From Enterobacter sichuanensis (GTDB taxonomy: Bacteria > Pseudomonadota > Gammaproteobacteria > Enterobacterales > Enterobacteriaceae), in the NCBI RefSeq assembly GCF_002939185.1, contig NZ_POVL01000020.1, positions 1-64,000 on the forward strand: DNA of 64,000 nucleotides, written 5' to 3'. A program made the position numbers and the translations under genes. Positions 53,754 to 63,327 of this stretch are shown here, one piece after another. Numbering within the stretch: the first letter of the stretch is position 1; each line of letters starts with the position of its first letter. Under the pieces are notes generated by a model. The model saw only the letters and a list, made by a program, of their open reading frames with translations. It was not told the DNA's origin and ran no database searches.

Positions 53754-56297
53754 ATGAGCTGGGAATATTCCACCGAACCACCCAAACAACACGGGCGCTC
53801 AATGCTGATTGCATTGAGTTGTACCCTGTTGGGTGTTTGTGTGCAAAAAGTTCTGGCCGATGATTATTTCAACCCGGCGCTGCTGGATATTGACAACCCG
53901 AGCCAGGGAAAGACTGACCTGAGTATCTTTGAGATCGGCCCTGGCCAGGCGCCGGGTAAATACCACGTCGACGTGTTCGTTAACAACAATAAAGTTGCAG
54001 CCAAAGAGATTGAATTCACGCTGAAAAAAGACGCCAGCGGAAAATCAACGCTGCAGCCGTGCCTGAGCGCGGCTCAGTTAAAAAGCTTCGGCATTAATAT
54101 CGATAAATACGTGCAGGACGATAAGGCCCAATGTATTGATCTGAGCCTCATCCCCTCCGCCAGCGCAACGTTTCATGTTAATCCTCAGCAATTACTGTTA
54201 AGCATTCCGCAGACCGCGATTACCCAGGTCCCGCGAGATTACGTCGCCCCACAGGAATACGACGAGGGAATTAACGCCCTGCTGCTGAATTACAGCTTCA
54301 GCGCCGGGAACAACCGCGGCAAAGGTGAAAACAGTACCGATCAGCACAGTGAATTTCTTAACCTGCGTCCGGGTCTTAACCTCGGGGCGTGGCGTTTACG
54401 GAACTACTCCACCTGGAGCAAAACCAGCAGTGACGGTGACGCGGAGAGTGCGTTTTCCTCCGTCTATACCTATGCCCAGCGCGATATCGTGCCGCTTGGC
54501 GGTAACGTCAAATTCGGGCAAAGCTCTTCCCCTGCGGACGTGTTTGACAGCATCTCTTTCACCGGGGCGCAGATCGCCTCGGACGACGATATGCTGCCGG
54601 ACAGCATGAAAGGGTTTGCGCCGGTGATCCGCGGTACCGCGCACAGTAACGCTCAGGTGATTGTCCGCCAGAACGGTTACGTCATTTACCAGAACTATGT
54701 CGCACCCGGCGCGTTTGAGATTAACGACCTCTACCCCACCGGCGGGAGTGGAGATTTGAACGTCACCGTGAAAGAGACGGACGGCAGCGAACAACATTTT
54801 GTCGTGCCCTACGCGTCGGTGCCGGTATTGCAGCGTGAAGGCCACTTTAAATACAGCCTTACCGCGGGGCGCTATCGCAGCTATGACAGCGACGTCGAGA
54901 AAACGCCGTTCATCCAGGGGACCGCAATCTACGGTTTGCCTTATGGCTTTACGGCCTACAGCGGCGTGCAGGCCAGCCAGTACTACGAAGCGCTGGCGCT
55001 GGGGTTCGGGAAGAACATCGGCGAGCTCGGCGCGTTTTCAGTGGATGTCACCGACGCCAGATCGGAGATGCAGGACCAGGATGCCACCCACGGTCGCTCC
55101 TGGCGCATCCGCTACAGCAAAGATTTCGCCACCACTGGCACCCATTTTTCCATTGCCGGCTATCGCTATAACAGCAAGGGGTTCTACACCCTGCAGGACA
55201 CCCTGGATTCCCATACCCGCAATGATGACTGGGAAACCCCGGATACCCGGCGCAGCCGTGAAGAGGCCACTGTCGACCAGTCGCTCGGCGGCACGTTTGG
55301 TTCGCTGACGTTAAGCCTGGTGAAAGAGAACTACTGGAACGCAAGCCAGGGGATGACCTCCCTGAGCCTCGGCTACAACAACGCCTGGCACGGGATCAGC
55401 TACGGTCTGAGTTACGGGCTGGATAAAAACACGCGTGGCGGCAGTGACGATAATAATGAGAAAACCAGCGAACAGACCCTCGCGTTCAACGTCTCTGTTC
55501 CCCTCGATCGCTGGCTCAGCAACACCTGGGTGAACTACAACCTGAACAGCACCAGACACGACACAACCCAAAGCGTAGGCCTGAACGGCACCGCGCTGGC
55601 GGGCAATAATCTCAGCTGGGGCGTGCAGCAGGGCCACAGCCAGAGCAGCGGCGACAGCACCAGCCTGAACGGCGATTACAAAGGCACCTATGGTGAAGTG
55701 AGCGCCGGCTATTCGCAGGACAACCAGCAGCAACAGCTCAACATCGGTCTTCAGGGCAGTGTGATTGCCCATGCTCACGGCATCACCCTCGGTCAACCAA
55801 TGGGTGAGACCGCAGCGCTGGTGGAAGCGCCGGGCGCAGACGACACGAACATCACCAACCAGACAGGCGTGAATACTGATTTCCGCGGCTACGCCATTGT
55901 GCCGTACGTCACGCCATATCGACATAACACCCTCGCGCTGAATACCGAGACCCTGCCGGGCAATGCGGATATTGACCAGGCCGCGAAAACAGTGACGCCA
56001 ACGCGCGGCGCGATTGTGCGCGCACATTATGAAACCCACGTCGGCAGCCGGGTGTTGATGACCTTAACACGCGCGGATGGTCGGCCGATTCCGTTTGGGG
56101 CAACGGCCTCGCAGGCCCATCAGGACGGGGAATTTATTGTCGGTGACGGCGGTCAGGTCTACCTGACCGGTATGCATGAGCAAGGCACGGTGAAGGTCAG
56201 CTGGGGAAAAACCGCCGACAGCCACTGTACCGCGGCGTATCACCTGCCGTCGAAAGACGACAGTGCGGTTCTTAACATCACGGCGCAATGCGTATGA
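53754..56297 (+). CDS. Outer-membrane fimbrial usher (FimD/PapC family)
   Basis: 847 aa outer-membrane assembly platform. Signal peptide ends VLA before DDYFNPALLD, the N-terminal domain for chaperone-subunit binding (FNPALL...SIFE). The 24-strand barrel with plug follows; GFAPVIRGTAHSNAQVIVRQNGYVIYQ is the usher plug region, and the C-terminal domains include a VGDGGQVYLTG segment. The start at 53754 lacks a good ribosome-binding site; an in-frame ATG at 53802 giving a shorter signal peptide is possible. Confidence 0.92.
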   Translation: MSWEYSTEPPKQHGRSMLIALSCTLLGVCVQKVLADDYFNPALLDIDNPSQGKTDLSIFEIGPGQAPGKYHVDVFVNNNKVAAKEIEFTLKKDASGKSTLQPCLSAAQLKSFGINIDKYVQDDKAQCIDLSLIPSASATFHVNPQQLLLSIPQTAITQVPRDYVAPQEYDEGINALLLNYSFSAGNNRGKGENSTDQHSEFLNLRPGLNLGAWRLRNYSTWSKTSSDGDAESAFSSVYTYAQRDIVPLGGNVKFGQSSSPADVFDSISFTGAQIASDDDMLPDSMKGFAPVIRGTAHSNAQVIVRQNGYVIYQNYVAPGAFEINDLYPTGGSGDLNVTVKETDGSEQHFVVPYASVPVLQREGHFKYSLTAGRYRSYDSDVEKTPFIQGTAIYGLPYGFTAYSGVQASQYYEALALGFGKNIGELGAFSVDVTDARSEMQDQDATHGRSWRIRYSKDFATTGTHFSIAGYRYNSKGFYTLQDTLDSHTRNDDWETPDTRRSREEATVDQSLGGTFGSLTLSLVKENYWNASQGMTSLSLGYNNAWHGISYGLSYGLDKNTRGGSDDNNEKTSEQTLAFNVSVPLDRWLSNTWVNYNLNSTRHDTTQSVGLNGTALAGNNLSWGVQQGHSQSSGDSTSLNGDYKGTYGEVSAGYSQDNQQQQLNIGLQGSVIAHAHGITLGQPMGETAALVEAPGADDTNITNQTGVNTDFRGYAIVPYVTPYRHNTLALNTETLPGNADIDQAAKTVTPTRGAIVRAHYETHVGSRVLMTLTRADGRPIPFGATASQAHQDGEFIVGDGGQVYLTGMHEQGTVKVSWGKTADSHCTAAYHLPSKDDSAVLNITAQCV

Positions 56298-56312
56298 CTT
56301 TTCCGGGGAAAA

Positions 56313-57302
56313 ATGAACATGTTTAAATATGCCTTTGCGCTACTGGTGCTCCTCACCAGCGTATGTCTCATGCCGCACGCCCATGCGGCGACAACCTGCG
56401 ACAGTGCCGATCTGCCCTATAACATTAATGTCGGCACGCTGTCCGTTCCAACAACCCTCGACACGGGCAGCGTCATTCCGGGATCCGCAAAGACGCACAC
56501 CGTCAGCGGCAGCTGCACCGGAACGCTTGCAAATCATATCCTTATTGCCTGTTATTACGGGACGGGAGCTGAAGTGCCGGGCATGCCAGGCGTTTATGCC
56601 ACCAATATTGACGGCATTGGCATTGAACTTCTGAACAGCAGCGGGCAGGTCGTTCGCGGAACGGGGTATACCTGTGACTCAAGCGCTACGCCGGTAGGCA
56701 GTGTCAGCAGCGACAGCGGGCAAACATTCTCTTTCAGCTATACCGAACGGTTAATTAAAACCGCCTCACACATCGCAGCGGGGACAGTTTCCAGTGCGCA
56801 GGATCCGTTTGGATTCGGGGTATATAACTCTGTCGGTATTTCTGGTGCCCGCAATACCAGCCACTATTCCACCACGATTTCGGAGAGAACGGCCACCTGC
56901 TCCATTGACCCGCTCAATCTGACGGTCACGTTAGGGGACTTCCCGGTCTCACAATTTACCCATGTGGGCAGTTATACGGCATGGAAATCATTCAATATCA
57001 CCGCAACCTGTACAGAAACGGTGAATCTTACCGCGTCGGTCACCAGCGCGAATGGCTATAACAGCCAGTATCCTGATGTTCTGAACCTGACGCCTGGCAG
57101 CGGTAGCGCCACGGGTATCGGCGTGAGAATGCTGCTTGACGGCGTCGATCTTCGCTACAACTACCCTATTCCGGTGGGCGGAAGTACCGAGCCCAACGTG
57201 CCCGACGTCATCCCCTTTTCCGTTCAGTATTACCAGACTGATGCCACCGTAACGGCCGGAACAGCCAATACCGTTGCCACCATCGATCTTGAATATCAGT
57301 AA
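56313..57302 (+). CDS. Fimbrial tip adhesin
   Basis: 329 aa, two-domain adhesin of FimH-like length. Signal peptide to AHA, an N-terminal receptor-binding domain (residues about 27-190) with paired cysteines (TTCDSADLPYNI, SGSCTGTLANH, IACYYG, GYTCDSS), then a C-terminal pilin domain (TATCSIDPLNLTVTLGDF...NITATC...ATIDLEYQ) with the penultimate Tyr/Phe pattern. Receptor unknown; the lectin domain shows no obvious FimH similarity by eye. The start follows CCGGGGAAAA. Confidence 0.82.
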   Translation: MNMFKYAFALLVLLTSVCLMPHAHAATTCDSADLPYNINVGTLSVPTTLDTGSVIPGSAKTHTVSGSCTGTLANHILIACYYGTGAEVPGMPGVYATNIDGIGIELLNSSGQVVRGTGYTCDSSATPVGSVSSDSGQTFSFSYTERLIKTASHIAAGTVSSAQDPFGFGVYNSVGISGARNTSHYSTTISERTATCSIDPLNLTVTLGDFPVSQFTHVGSYTAWKSFNITATCTETVNLTASVTSANGYNSQYPDVLNLTPGSGSATGIGVRMLLDGVDLRYNYPIPVGGSTEPNVPDVIPFSVQYYQTDATVTAGTANTVATIDLEYQ

Positions 57303-57312
57303 GGATGAACCG

Positions 57313-57813
57313 ATGAAACCGTTTTTGTACTGTCTTTGGCTGGCGACTCTCCCGGTGGCCGCAACCGACGTCACCGTCAATATTGCAGGGAATATTTACG
57401 ATACCACCTGCCAGGTGGACAGCAGCAGCCAGAACATGGTGGTCGATCTGGGTCAGACGCTTTCCAGCAATTTTAAATCCGTCGGTGATACGGGGAAATG
57501 GAAAGACTTTGACCTTCTCCTGACAAATTGTCCTGCCAGCCTGATGGTCGCCACCATCACGGTCAATGGCCAGCCGGACGCAAAGCATCCCAACAAGTAC
57601 GCCAACACGGGAACAGCAGGTGGCCTCGCCCTTGAACTGGCAGACCGGATAGATTTTATCACCCTCGCCCCACAAGCCAGTTTCAACACGATGATTAACG
57701 GCTCAACCCATACTGCTGATTTTCCGATGGCCGCACGCTATTACGCAACATCGATGCCGGTAACGGCTGGCACCTTCAGTAGCGTTGTTCAGGCCACCTT
57801 TACTTACCAGTAG
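57313..57813 (+). CDS. Minor fimbrial subunit
   Basis: 166 aa pilin-like protein. Signal peptide MKPFLYCLWLATLPVAA, then VNIAGNIYDTTCQV with the first disulfide Cys and LLTNCPAS with the second, ending ATFTYQ. Probably an adaptor or terminator subunit. The start follows AAGGATGAACCG. It overlaps the 3' end of the convergent dinG by 14 bp. Confidence 0.82.
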   Translation: MKPFLYCLWLATLPVAATDVTVNIAGNIYDTTCQVDSSSQNMVVDLGQTLSSNFKSVGDTGKWKDFDLLLTNCPASLMVATITVNGQPDAKHPNKYANTGTAGGLALELADRIDFITLAPQASFNTMINGSTHTADFPMAARYYATSMPVTAGTFSSVVQATFTYQ

Positions 57814-59977
57814 GACCGCGCCCCTTAGCACGGATGCTTTTCCGACGCCCGGCAGTCTGTTTTGCCGGGCGTTTTTTTATTTCCGGTACCTCCGGCTGTT
57901 CTATCGGGAACACCGGTAAGGCATTCAGCAGCCGCTGGCCGTAGTTTTTGGTGAGCAGACGTTTGTCATAGATAACGACCTCCCCCCAGCAGCCGTGGCT
58001 TCGGATGAGGCGTCCCACCTGCTGAATCAGGTTAAACGACGCTGCCGGTAAGCTTTGCACCTCAAACGGATAGCGGTTGAGGCTTTTCAGCCACTCCCCT
58101 TCGGTGATCACCACCGGGCTGTCGATCGGCGGGAAGGCGATTTTATGGATATGCACCTGCGTCAGGTAATCCCCTTTTAGATCCAGCCCTTCAGCGAACG
58201 ACTGCAGCCCCACCAGCACGCTGCGCTCACCGCCATCGATGCGCTTGCGGTGCGTTTCCACCAGCCGGTAGCGCGGCTGGTCGCCCTGCACCAACAGGAG
58301 TAAACGCAGGTCGGTGACGTGCTCAAGGAACCGTTGCATGGCGCGCCCACTGGCAAACAGCACCAGCATCCCGGGGTATTTTTTGCTCTCGACCTGCTCG
58401 CGGAAGTAGGCCGCCATCTCCGCGATGTGCTGCTCTTCGTTGTCAATCAGCGGCTCGTATTTCATGCGGGGAATAACCAGCTTGCCCTGTTCGCAGTGGT
58501 TAAACGGCGAGTCCAGCGCCACAAAGCGGTCGCCCGCTTTTTCTTTCAGGCCGCTCATCTCCTGCAGACGCGAGAAACTGTTAAGGGAGCGCAGAGTCGC
58601 AGAGGTCACCACCACGTGCGGTACGCTGCGCCAGATCAGCTTTTCCAGCTGGTCGGCCACGCGGATGCCCACGCAGTGGAAAAAGAGATGCACCTGCCCG
58701 TCGCGCACTTCGCGGGTGGCCCATTTGGTAACCGGCGCGCCGGAGGCCTGCGCCATTGAGGCCAGCCGCCAGAGCTTGCTCTGCGCTTCGAACATCCCCA
58801 GCGCGCGGTTCATCTGCAGCAGAATGCGGTGCAGGCGCACGACGTCGTGGGTGCCCGTTTTCTCGCTGAGATCGTTTAAGAACAACTCTGCCAGACCGCG
58901 CAGCTTTTCCAGATGCTTCGCCAGCTGCTGGCAAATCTCCATCACCTCTTCCGGCAGCTCTCCCATGGCGAAGCGGTGCTCGGCCTCCTGGGCTGCCGGA
59001 AGATAAAGATTCAAAATGTTGTTGAGCGAGGCAATCAGGCCGTAGACCTCTTCGCAATGGTCGCTCAGCCGCTCGGGCACCGCCAGCGGGGGCGTGGTTT
59101 TCGGGCGGAACTGCTCCATGCAGGTTGCCACCAGCTTGCAGAAGAGATCGAGCTGCAGACGGAACCAGGGCGCGGTGATTTCGGCGCTCATCTCCAGCGC
59201 GTCCCGCGCCACGTCCGGCAAATGGTGGCCTTCATCGAGCACCAGCAGCAGATTTTTGGGCTCCGGCAATACGGCTTCGCTCTCAAGTGCGGCCATCACC
59301 AGCGCATGGTTGGCGACCACCACTTCCGCTTCTTGAATCTCGCGGCGGGCAACAAAGAACGGGCACTCCCGGTAGTAGTGGCAGTTGCGGTTGAGGCAGC
59401 TCGCTTTATCGGTGCTGAGCCTGCGCCATAAGTCGTCGCTAATGGCCTGGCTGGTGTGATCGCGCAGGCCGTCCCACTTATAGCCATCGAGGTCGGCTTT
59501 CAGTTTTGCACACTGCTCCTGCTCGACCTTGTTGTTCGGCGTTAGCTCGTCATCGAGAAACGCCAGCAAATCTTGCTGACCGGGTTCACTGCTGGCGAGC
59601 GCGGCCAGGTTGCGCGGGCACACGTAGCGCCCGCGCCCAAACGCTGCGGTGAAACGCAGGTCGGGGATAATTTTGCGCAGCAGCGGCAGGTCCTTGCTGA
59701 AGATCTGATCCTGCAGCGCCACGTTGGCGGTGCTGACCACCAGCGTTTTGTCCTCTTCACGGGCAATCGCGATGCCGGGAATGAGATACGACAAGGTCTT
59801 ACCGACGCCGGTCGGGGCTTCAATCGCCAGATGTCGCCCGTCGTCCCCGGCGAGCGTTTTTGCCACATCAGCAATCATCTGCCGCTGCGGCGCTCGGGGG
59901 ATAAAATCGGGGATCTGCTGCTGTAGCGCCTTATACCATGCGCCAATTTGCGCCTTGAGCGCAGCGGTTAAAGCCAT
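57800..59977 (-). CDS. dinG: ATP-dependent DNA helicase DinG
   Basis: 725 aa XPD-like 5'-3' helicase (E. coli DinG 716), damage-inducible and able to unwind R-loops and DNA-RNA hybrids. Walker A APTGVGKTLSY, DEGH box, FeS cysteines including GRYVCPRN and SCLNRNCHYYRECPF, and C-terminal motif VI IQQVGRLIRSHG. The C-terminal tail is basic (KKRPAKQTAGRRK). Its 3' coding end contains the fimbrial operon's terminator on the other strand. A LexA-like box precedes the start. Confidence 0.95.
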   Translation of the reverse strand: MALTAALKAQIGAWYKALQQQIPDFIPRAPQRQMIADVAKTLAGDDGRHLAIEAPTGVGKTLSYLIPGIAIAREEDKTLVVSTANVALQDQIFSKDLPLLRKIIPDLRFTAAFGRGRYVCPRNLAALASSEPGQQDLLAFLDDELTPNNKVEQEQCAKLKADLDGYKWDGLRDHTSQAISDDLWRRLSTDKASCLNRNCHYYRECPFFVARREIQEAEVVVANHALVMAALESEAVLPEPKNLLLVLDEGHHLPDVARDALEMSAEITAPWFRLQLDLFCKLVATCMEQFRPKTTPPLAVPERLSDHCEEVYGLIASLNNILNLYLPAAQEAEHRFAMGELPEEVMEICQQLAKHLEKLRGLAELFLNDLSEKTGTHDVVRLHRILLQMNRALGMFEAQSKLWRLASMAQASGAPVTKWATREVRDGQVHLFFHCVGIRVADQLEKLIWRSVPHVVVTSATLRSLNSFSRLQEMSGLKEKAGDRFVALDSPFNHCEQGKLVIPRMKYEPLIDNEEQHIAEMAAYFREQVESKKYPGMLVLFASGRAMQRFLEHVTDLRLLLLVQGDQPRYRLVETHRKRIDGGERSVLVGLQSFAEGLDLKGDYLTQVHIHKIAFPPIDSPVVITEGEWLKSLNRYPFEVQSLPAASFNLIQQVGRLIRSHGCWGEVVIYDKRLLTKNYGQRLLNALPVFPIEQPEVPEIKKRPAKQTAGRRKSIRAKGRGPTGK
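57846..57878 (+). terminator. Terminator of fimbrial operon inside dinG
   Basis: CGCCCGGCA-N8-TGCCGGGCG followed by seven T residues, reading in the fimbrial direction, lies entirely within the C-terminal coding part of dinG. Confidence 0.85.
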
Positions 59978-59991
59978 CGGAAAACCTGAAA

Positions 59992-60011
59992 CACTGTATA
60001 AACAGCCACTA
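59992..60011 (-). promoter_or_regulatory. LexA-like box upstream of dinG
   Basis: On the minus strand TAGTGGCTGTTTATACAGTG. The right half TATACAGT is perfect and the left half degenerate, as is the known E. coli dinG box (TATTGGCTGTTTATACAGTA). Confidence 0.7.
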
Positions 60012-60074
60012 TTGTGGCACTTTCTCTTCTCTGCCGCAAAAAGAAAAGCCCGGCTTTACGACCGGGCTTCCATA

Positions 60075-61454
60075 TTACTGCGGGTTAGCAGGTTTGCGCG
60101 GGCGGCGTCGGCGCTGCCCTTCCCCTGCTGGCTTGCCTTCACCACTGCGCCACGGATTTTCACCGGCAGGTTTGGCCTCGTTGTTACGACGCGGAGGTTT
60201 GCCCGATGACTTCGGCGCACCGCCTTCACCACGACGTGGCTGCTGGCCACGACCGCCGCCGCCCTGACCACGACCACCCTGACGACCATTCTGAATCGGC
60301 TCCGCTTTAATGGACGGGTCCACTTCATAGCCCGGGGTTTCGATACGCGGGATCTCTTTCTTCAGCAGGCGTTCGATATCGCGCAGCAGTTTGTGCTCAT
60401 CCACGCACACCAGAGAAAGCGCCTCACCGGTTGCCGCCGCGCGACCGGTACGGCCAATACGGTGCACGTAGTCTTCCGGCACATTTGGCAGCTCGTAGTT
60501 CACCACGTGCGGCAGCTCTTCAATGTCGAGGCCACGGGCGGCGATGTCGGTCGCCACCAGCACGCGGATATCGCCAGACTTGAAGTCCGCCAGCGCACGG
60601 GTACGCGCGCCCTGGCTCTTGTTGCCGTGGATCGCCGCACTGCGAATGCCGTCTTTGTTAAGCTGTTCCGCCAGATGGTTCGCGCCGTGCTTGGTGCGGG
60701 TAAAGACCAGCACCTGCTGCCAGTTTCCCTGGCCGATCATCTGCGAGAGCAGTTCCCGCTTACGCTTTTTATCCACAAAGTGAACGTGCTGTGTCACCTG
60801 TTCGGAGGCGGTGTTGCGGCGCGCCACTTCCACTTCCAGCGGGTTATGCAGCAGTTTTTCCGCCAGCGCCTTGATTTCGTCGGAGAAGGTCGCGGAGAAG
60901 AGCAGGTTCTGACGACGCGGCGGCAGTTTAGCCAGCACGCGGCGAATGTCGTGAATAAAGCCCATGTCGAGCATGCGGTCGGCTTCGTCCAGCACCAGAA
61001 TTTCAACGTTATCCAGCTTCACCGCGTTCTGGTGTTCCAGGTCCAGCAGACGGCCCGGCGTGGCTACCAGCACGTCCACACCGCCGCGCAGCTTCATCAT
61101 CTGCGGGTTAATGCTGACACCACCGAAAACGACCAGCGAGCGAATGTTGAGATAGCGGCTATAGTCACGCACGTTCTCACCAATCTGGGCGGCCAGCTCA
61201 CGGGTTGGGGTGAGGATCAGCGCGCGGACCGGGCGACGGCCCTTGGCGTGCGGCTGATTTTTTACCAGCAGCTCTAACAGCGGCAGGGTAAAGCCCGCGG
61301 TTTTACCGGTCCCGGTCTGGGCGCTGGCCATCAGGTCGCGGCCCTGCAGGACGGCGGGGATCGCCTGCTGCTGGATTGGGGTTGGCTCAACGTAGCCCTG
61401 CTCTGCGATCGCGCGCAGAATTTCCGGGTTCAGGCCAAGGGAATCAAAAGACAT
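60075..61454 (-). CDS. rhlE: ATP-dependent RNA helicase RhlE
   Basis: 459 aa DEAD-box helicase (E. coli RhlE 454) acting in ribosome maturation and RNA turnover. Q motif [14 protein letters not shown], Walker [16 protein letters not shown] (FSATF) and [10 protein letters not shown] motifs are in order. The C-terminal tail after about residue 370 is Arg/Gly-rich and basic ([20 protein letters not shown]), an RNA-binding extension. The start follows GTTCGGAGTTTTT. It diverges from cecR, with which it shares a control region. Confidence 0.95.
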   Translation of the reverse strand: MSFDSLGLNPEILRAIAEQGYVEPTPIQQQAIPAVLQGRDLMASAQTGTGKTAGFTLPLLELLVKNQPHAKGRRPVRALILTPTRELAAQIGENVRDYSRYLNIRSLVVFGGVSINPQMMKLRGGVDVLVATPGRLLDLEHQNAVKLDNVEILVLDEADRMLDMGFIHDIRRVLAKLPPRRQNLLFSATFSDEIKALAEKLLHNPLEVEVARRNTASEQVTQHVHFVDKKRKRELLSQMIGQGNWQQVLVFTRTKHGANHLAEQLNKDGIRSAAIHGNKSQGARTRALADFKSGDIRVLVATDIAARGLDIEELPHVVNYELPNVPEDYVHRIGRTGRAAATGEALSLVCVDEHKLLRDIERLLKKEIPRIETPGYEVDPSIKAEPIQNGRQGGRGQGGGGRGQQPRRGEGGAPKSSGKPPRRNNEAKPAGENPWRSGEGKPAGEGQRRRRPRKPANPQ

Positions 61455-61623
61455 AAAAACTCCGAACCGCCCCGACCATCACAGGTGTAGTTTTCAGGGA
61501 GATATAACAATTAGGAGGACAAAAACCACAATGTCGCGAAGGGGCGGAGTGTAGCAGCTTTTGTGACGTGGCGCATAAAATATCCCTCAGTTCCCTCGAC
61601 GAGAAGGGGAATCAGGCATAGTC

Positions 61624-61643
61624 TTAATCAATCGATTGATTAA
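61624..61643. promoter_or_regulatory. CecR operator palindrome
   Basis: TTAATCAATCGATTGATTAA is a perfect 20-bp palindrome between divergent rhlE and cecR, 14 bp before the cecR start. A TetR-type regulator such as CecR would be expected to bind it and autoregulate. Confidence 0.75.
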
Positions 61644-61657
61644 TTTTTAATGCCGCC

Positions 61658-62335
61658 ATGAATACAACCCCGACGACATCAAAAGGTGAACAGGCCAAAA
61701 ATCAGCTTATTGCCGCCGCGCTGGCGCAGTTTGGCGAGTACGGGCTGCACGCGACTACCCGGGATATCGCGGCGCTGGCCGGACAGAACATCGCTGCCAT
61801 TCCCTACTATTTTGGCTCAAAAGAGGATTTATACCTCGCCTGCGCCGACTGGATCGCCGATTTTATCGGCACGCAATTTCACCCGCACGTCGAGGAAGCC
61901 ACCGCGCTGCTCAGCCAGCCTGCGCCCGATCGCGAGGCCATCCGCCAGCTGATTCTTAATGCCTGTCACAACATGATCCGCCTGCTGACGCACGACGATA
62001 CGCTCAACCTGAGCAAGTTTATCTCCCGCGAGCAGCTCTCCCCCACTGCCGCCTACCAGCGGGTACACGATCGGGTGATTGCCCCGATGCATACCCACCT
62101 GACCCGGCTCATTGCCGCCTATACCGGACGGGATGCCGACGATACCGGGACAATTTTGCATACCCACGCCCTGCTGGGTGAAATCCTGGCCTTCCGTCTG
62201 GGCCGGGAGACCATCCTGTTACGCACCGGCTGGACACAATTTGATGAGGATAAAGCCGCGCAGATTAGCCAGGTCATCGCCTGTCATCTCGATCTGATCC
62301 TGCAAGGCTTAACGCAAAGGAGCCTGAAGTCATGA
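61658..62335 (+). CDS. cecR: TetR-family regulator CecR (YbiH)
   Basis: 225 aa (E. coli CecR 223), which controls rhlE and ybiH-ybhGFSR and affects cefoperazone and chloramphenicol sensitivity. The HTH is [27 protein letters not shown]; the C-terminal ligand domain is CecR/DUF1956 type. The stop overlaps the ybhG start (ATGA). A perfect palindrome precedes the start. Confidence 0.94.
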   Translation: MNTTPTTSKGEQAKNQLIAAALAQFGEYGLHATTRDIAALAGQNIAAIPYYFGSKEDLYLACADWIADFIGTQFHPHVEEATALLSQPAPDREAIRQLILNACHNMIRLLTHDDTLNLSKFISREQLSPTAAYQRVHDRVIAPMHTHLTRLIAAYTGRDADDTGTILHTHALLGEILAFRLGRETILLRTGWTQFDEDKAAQISQVIACHLDLILQGLTQRSLKS

Positions 62336-63327
62336 AAAAACCTGTCGCCATCCTTCTGGTGGTTGTTGTTTTGCTTGCTGCGGGAGTCGGTGGCTGGCTG
62401 TGGTATCAGAGCCATCAGGACCGGGGCCTGACGCTGTACGGTAATGTTGATATTCGCACGGTGAACATGAGTTTCCGGGTCGGCGGACGTCTCGCCTCGC
62501 TGAACGTTGACGAAGGCGATGCCATTAAGGCGGGCCAGACGCTGGGTATGCTCGACAAAGCGCCTTTTGAAAATGCGCTGCTGCAGGCCAAAGCCGGCGT
62601 GTCCGTTGCCCAGGCGCAGTATGATCTGATGCTGGCCGGCTACCGCGATGAAGAGATTGCCCAGGCCGCGGCGGCCGTCAAACAGGCGCAGGCGGCCTAT
62701 GACTACGCGCAGAACTTCTATGCCCGCCAGCAGGGGCTATGGAAAAGCCGTACGATTTCCGCTAACGATCTGGAAAATGCCCGGTCATCACGCGATCAGG
62801 CCCAGGCGACGCTGAAATCCGCCCAGGACAAGCTGAGCCAGTACCGCACCGGTAACCGTCCGCAGGACATTGCTCAGGCCAAAGCCAGCCTTGAGCAGGC
62901 GCAGGCGCAGCTGGCCCAGGCGGAACTGGATCTGCATGACACCACGCTGGTGGCACCGTCTGACGGCACGCTGATGACCCGCGCCGTGGAACCGGGTAGC
63001 ATGCTCAGCGCGGGCAGCACCGTCTTAACCCTCTCCCTGACCCGCCCGGTCTGGGTACGCGCATACATCGACGAGCCGAATCTCGGCCAGATGCAGCCGG
63101 GCCGCGAGCTGCTGCTCTATACGGATGGCCGCCCGGACAAGCCGTATCACGGCAAAGTGGGCTTTGTCTCCCCTACCGCCGAATTCACACCGAAAACCGT
63201 TGAAACCCCAGACCTGCGCACCGACCTGGTCTATCGCCTGCGCATCATCGTAACCGATGCGGACGACGCGCTGCGTCAGGGCATGCCTGTTACCGTAAAA
63301 GTGAACAACGGGGAACGACATGAATGA
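62332..63327 (+). CDS. ybhG: HlyD-family membrane fusion protein YbhG
   Basis: 331 aa periplasmic adaptor (E. coli 332) for the YbhFSR ABC exporter. N-terminal anchor ([23 protein letters not shown]), lipoyl/biotinyl hybrid ([27 protein letters not shown]), alpha-hairpin of Gln/Ala-rich coiled coil (residues about 90-200), and beta-barrel domain. It follows cecR (ATGA overlap) and overlaps ybhF by 8 bp. Confidence 0.94.
   Translation: MKKPVAILLVVVVLLAAGVGGWLWYQSHQDRGLTLYGNVDIRTVNMSFRVGGRLASLNVDEGDAIKAGQTLGMLDKAPFENALLQAKAGVSVAQAQYDLMLAGYRDEEIAQAAAAVKQAQAAYDYAQNFYARQQGLWKSRTISANDLENARSSRDQAQATLKSAQDKLSQYRTGNRPQDIAQAKASLEQAQAQLAQAELDLHDTTLVAPSDGTLMTRAVEPGSMLSAGSTVLTLSLTRPVWVRAYIDEPNLGQMQPGRELLLYTDGRPDKPYHGKVGFVSPTAEFTPKTVETPDLRTDLVYRLRIIVTDADDALRQGMPVTVKVNNGERHE

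Noticed and set aside
52241-57878. Fimbrial region as part of a prophage or integrative element
   Set aside because: No integrase, transposase, tRNA or flanking direct repeat was seen at either border.
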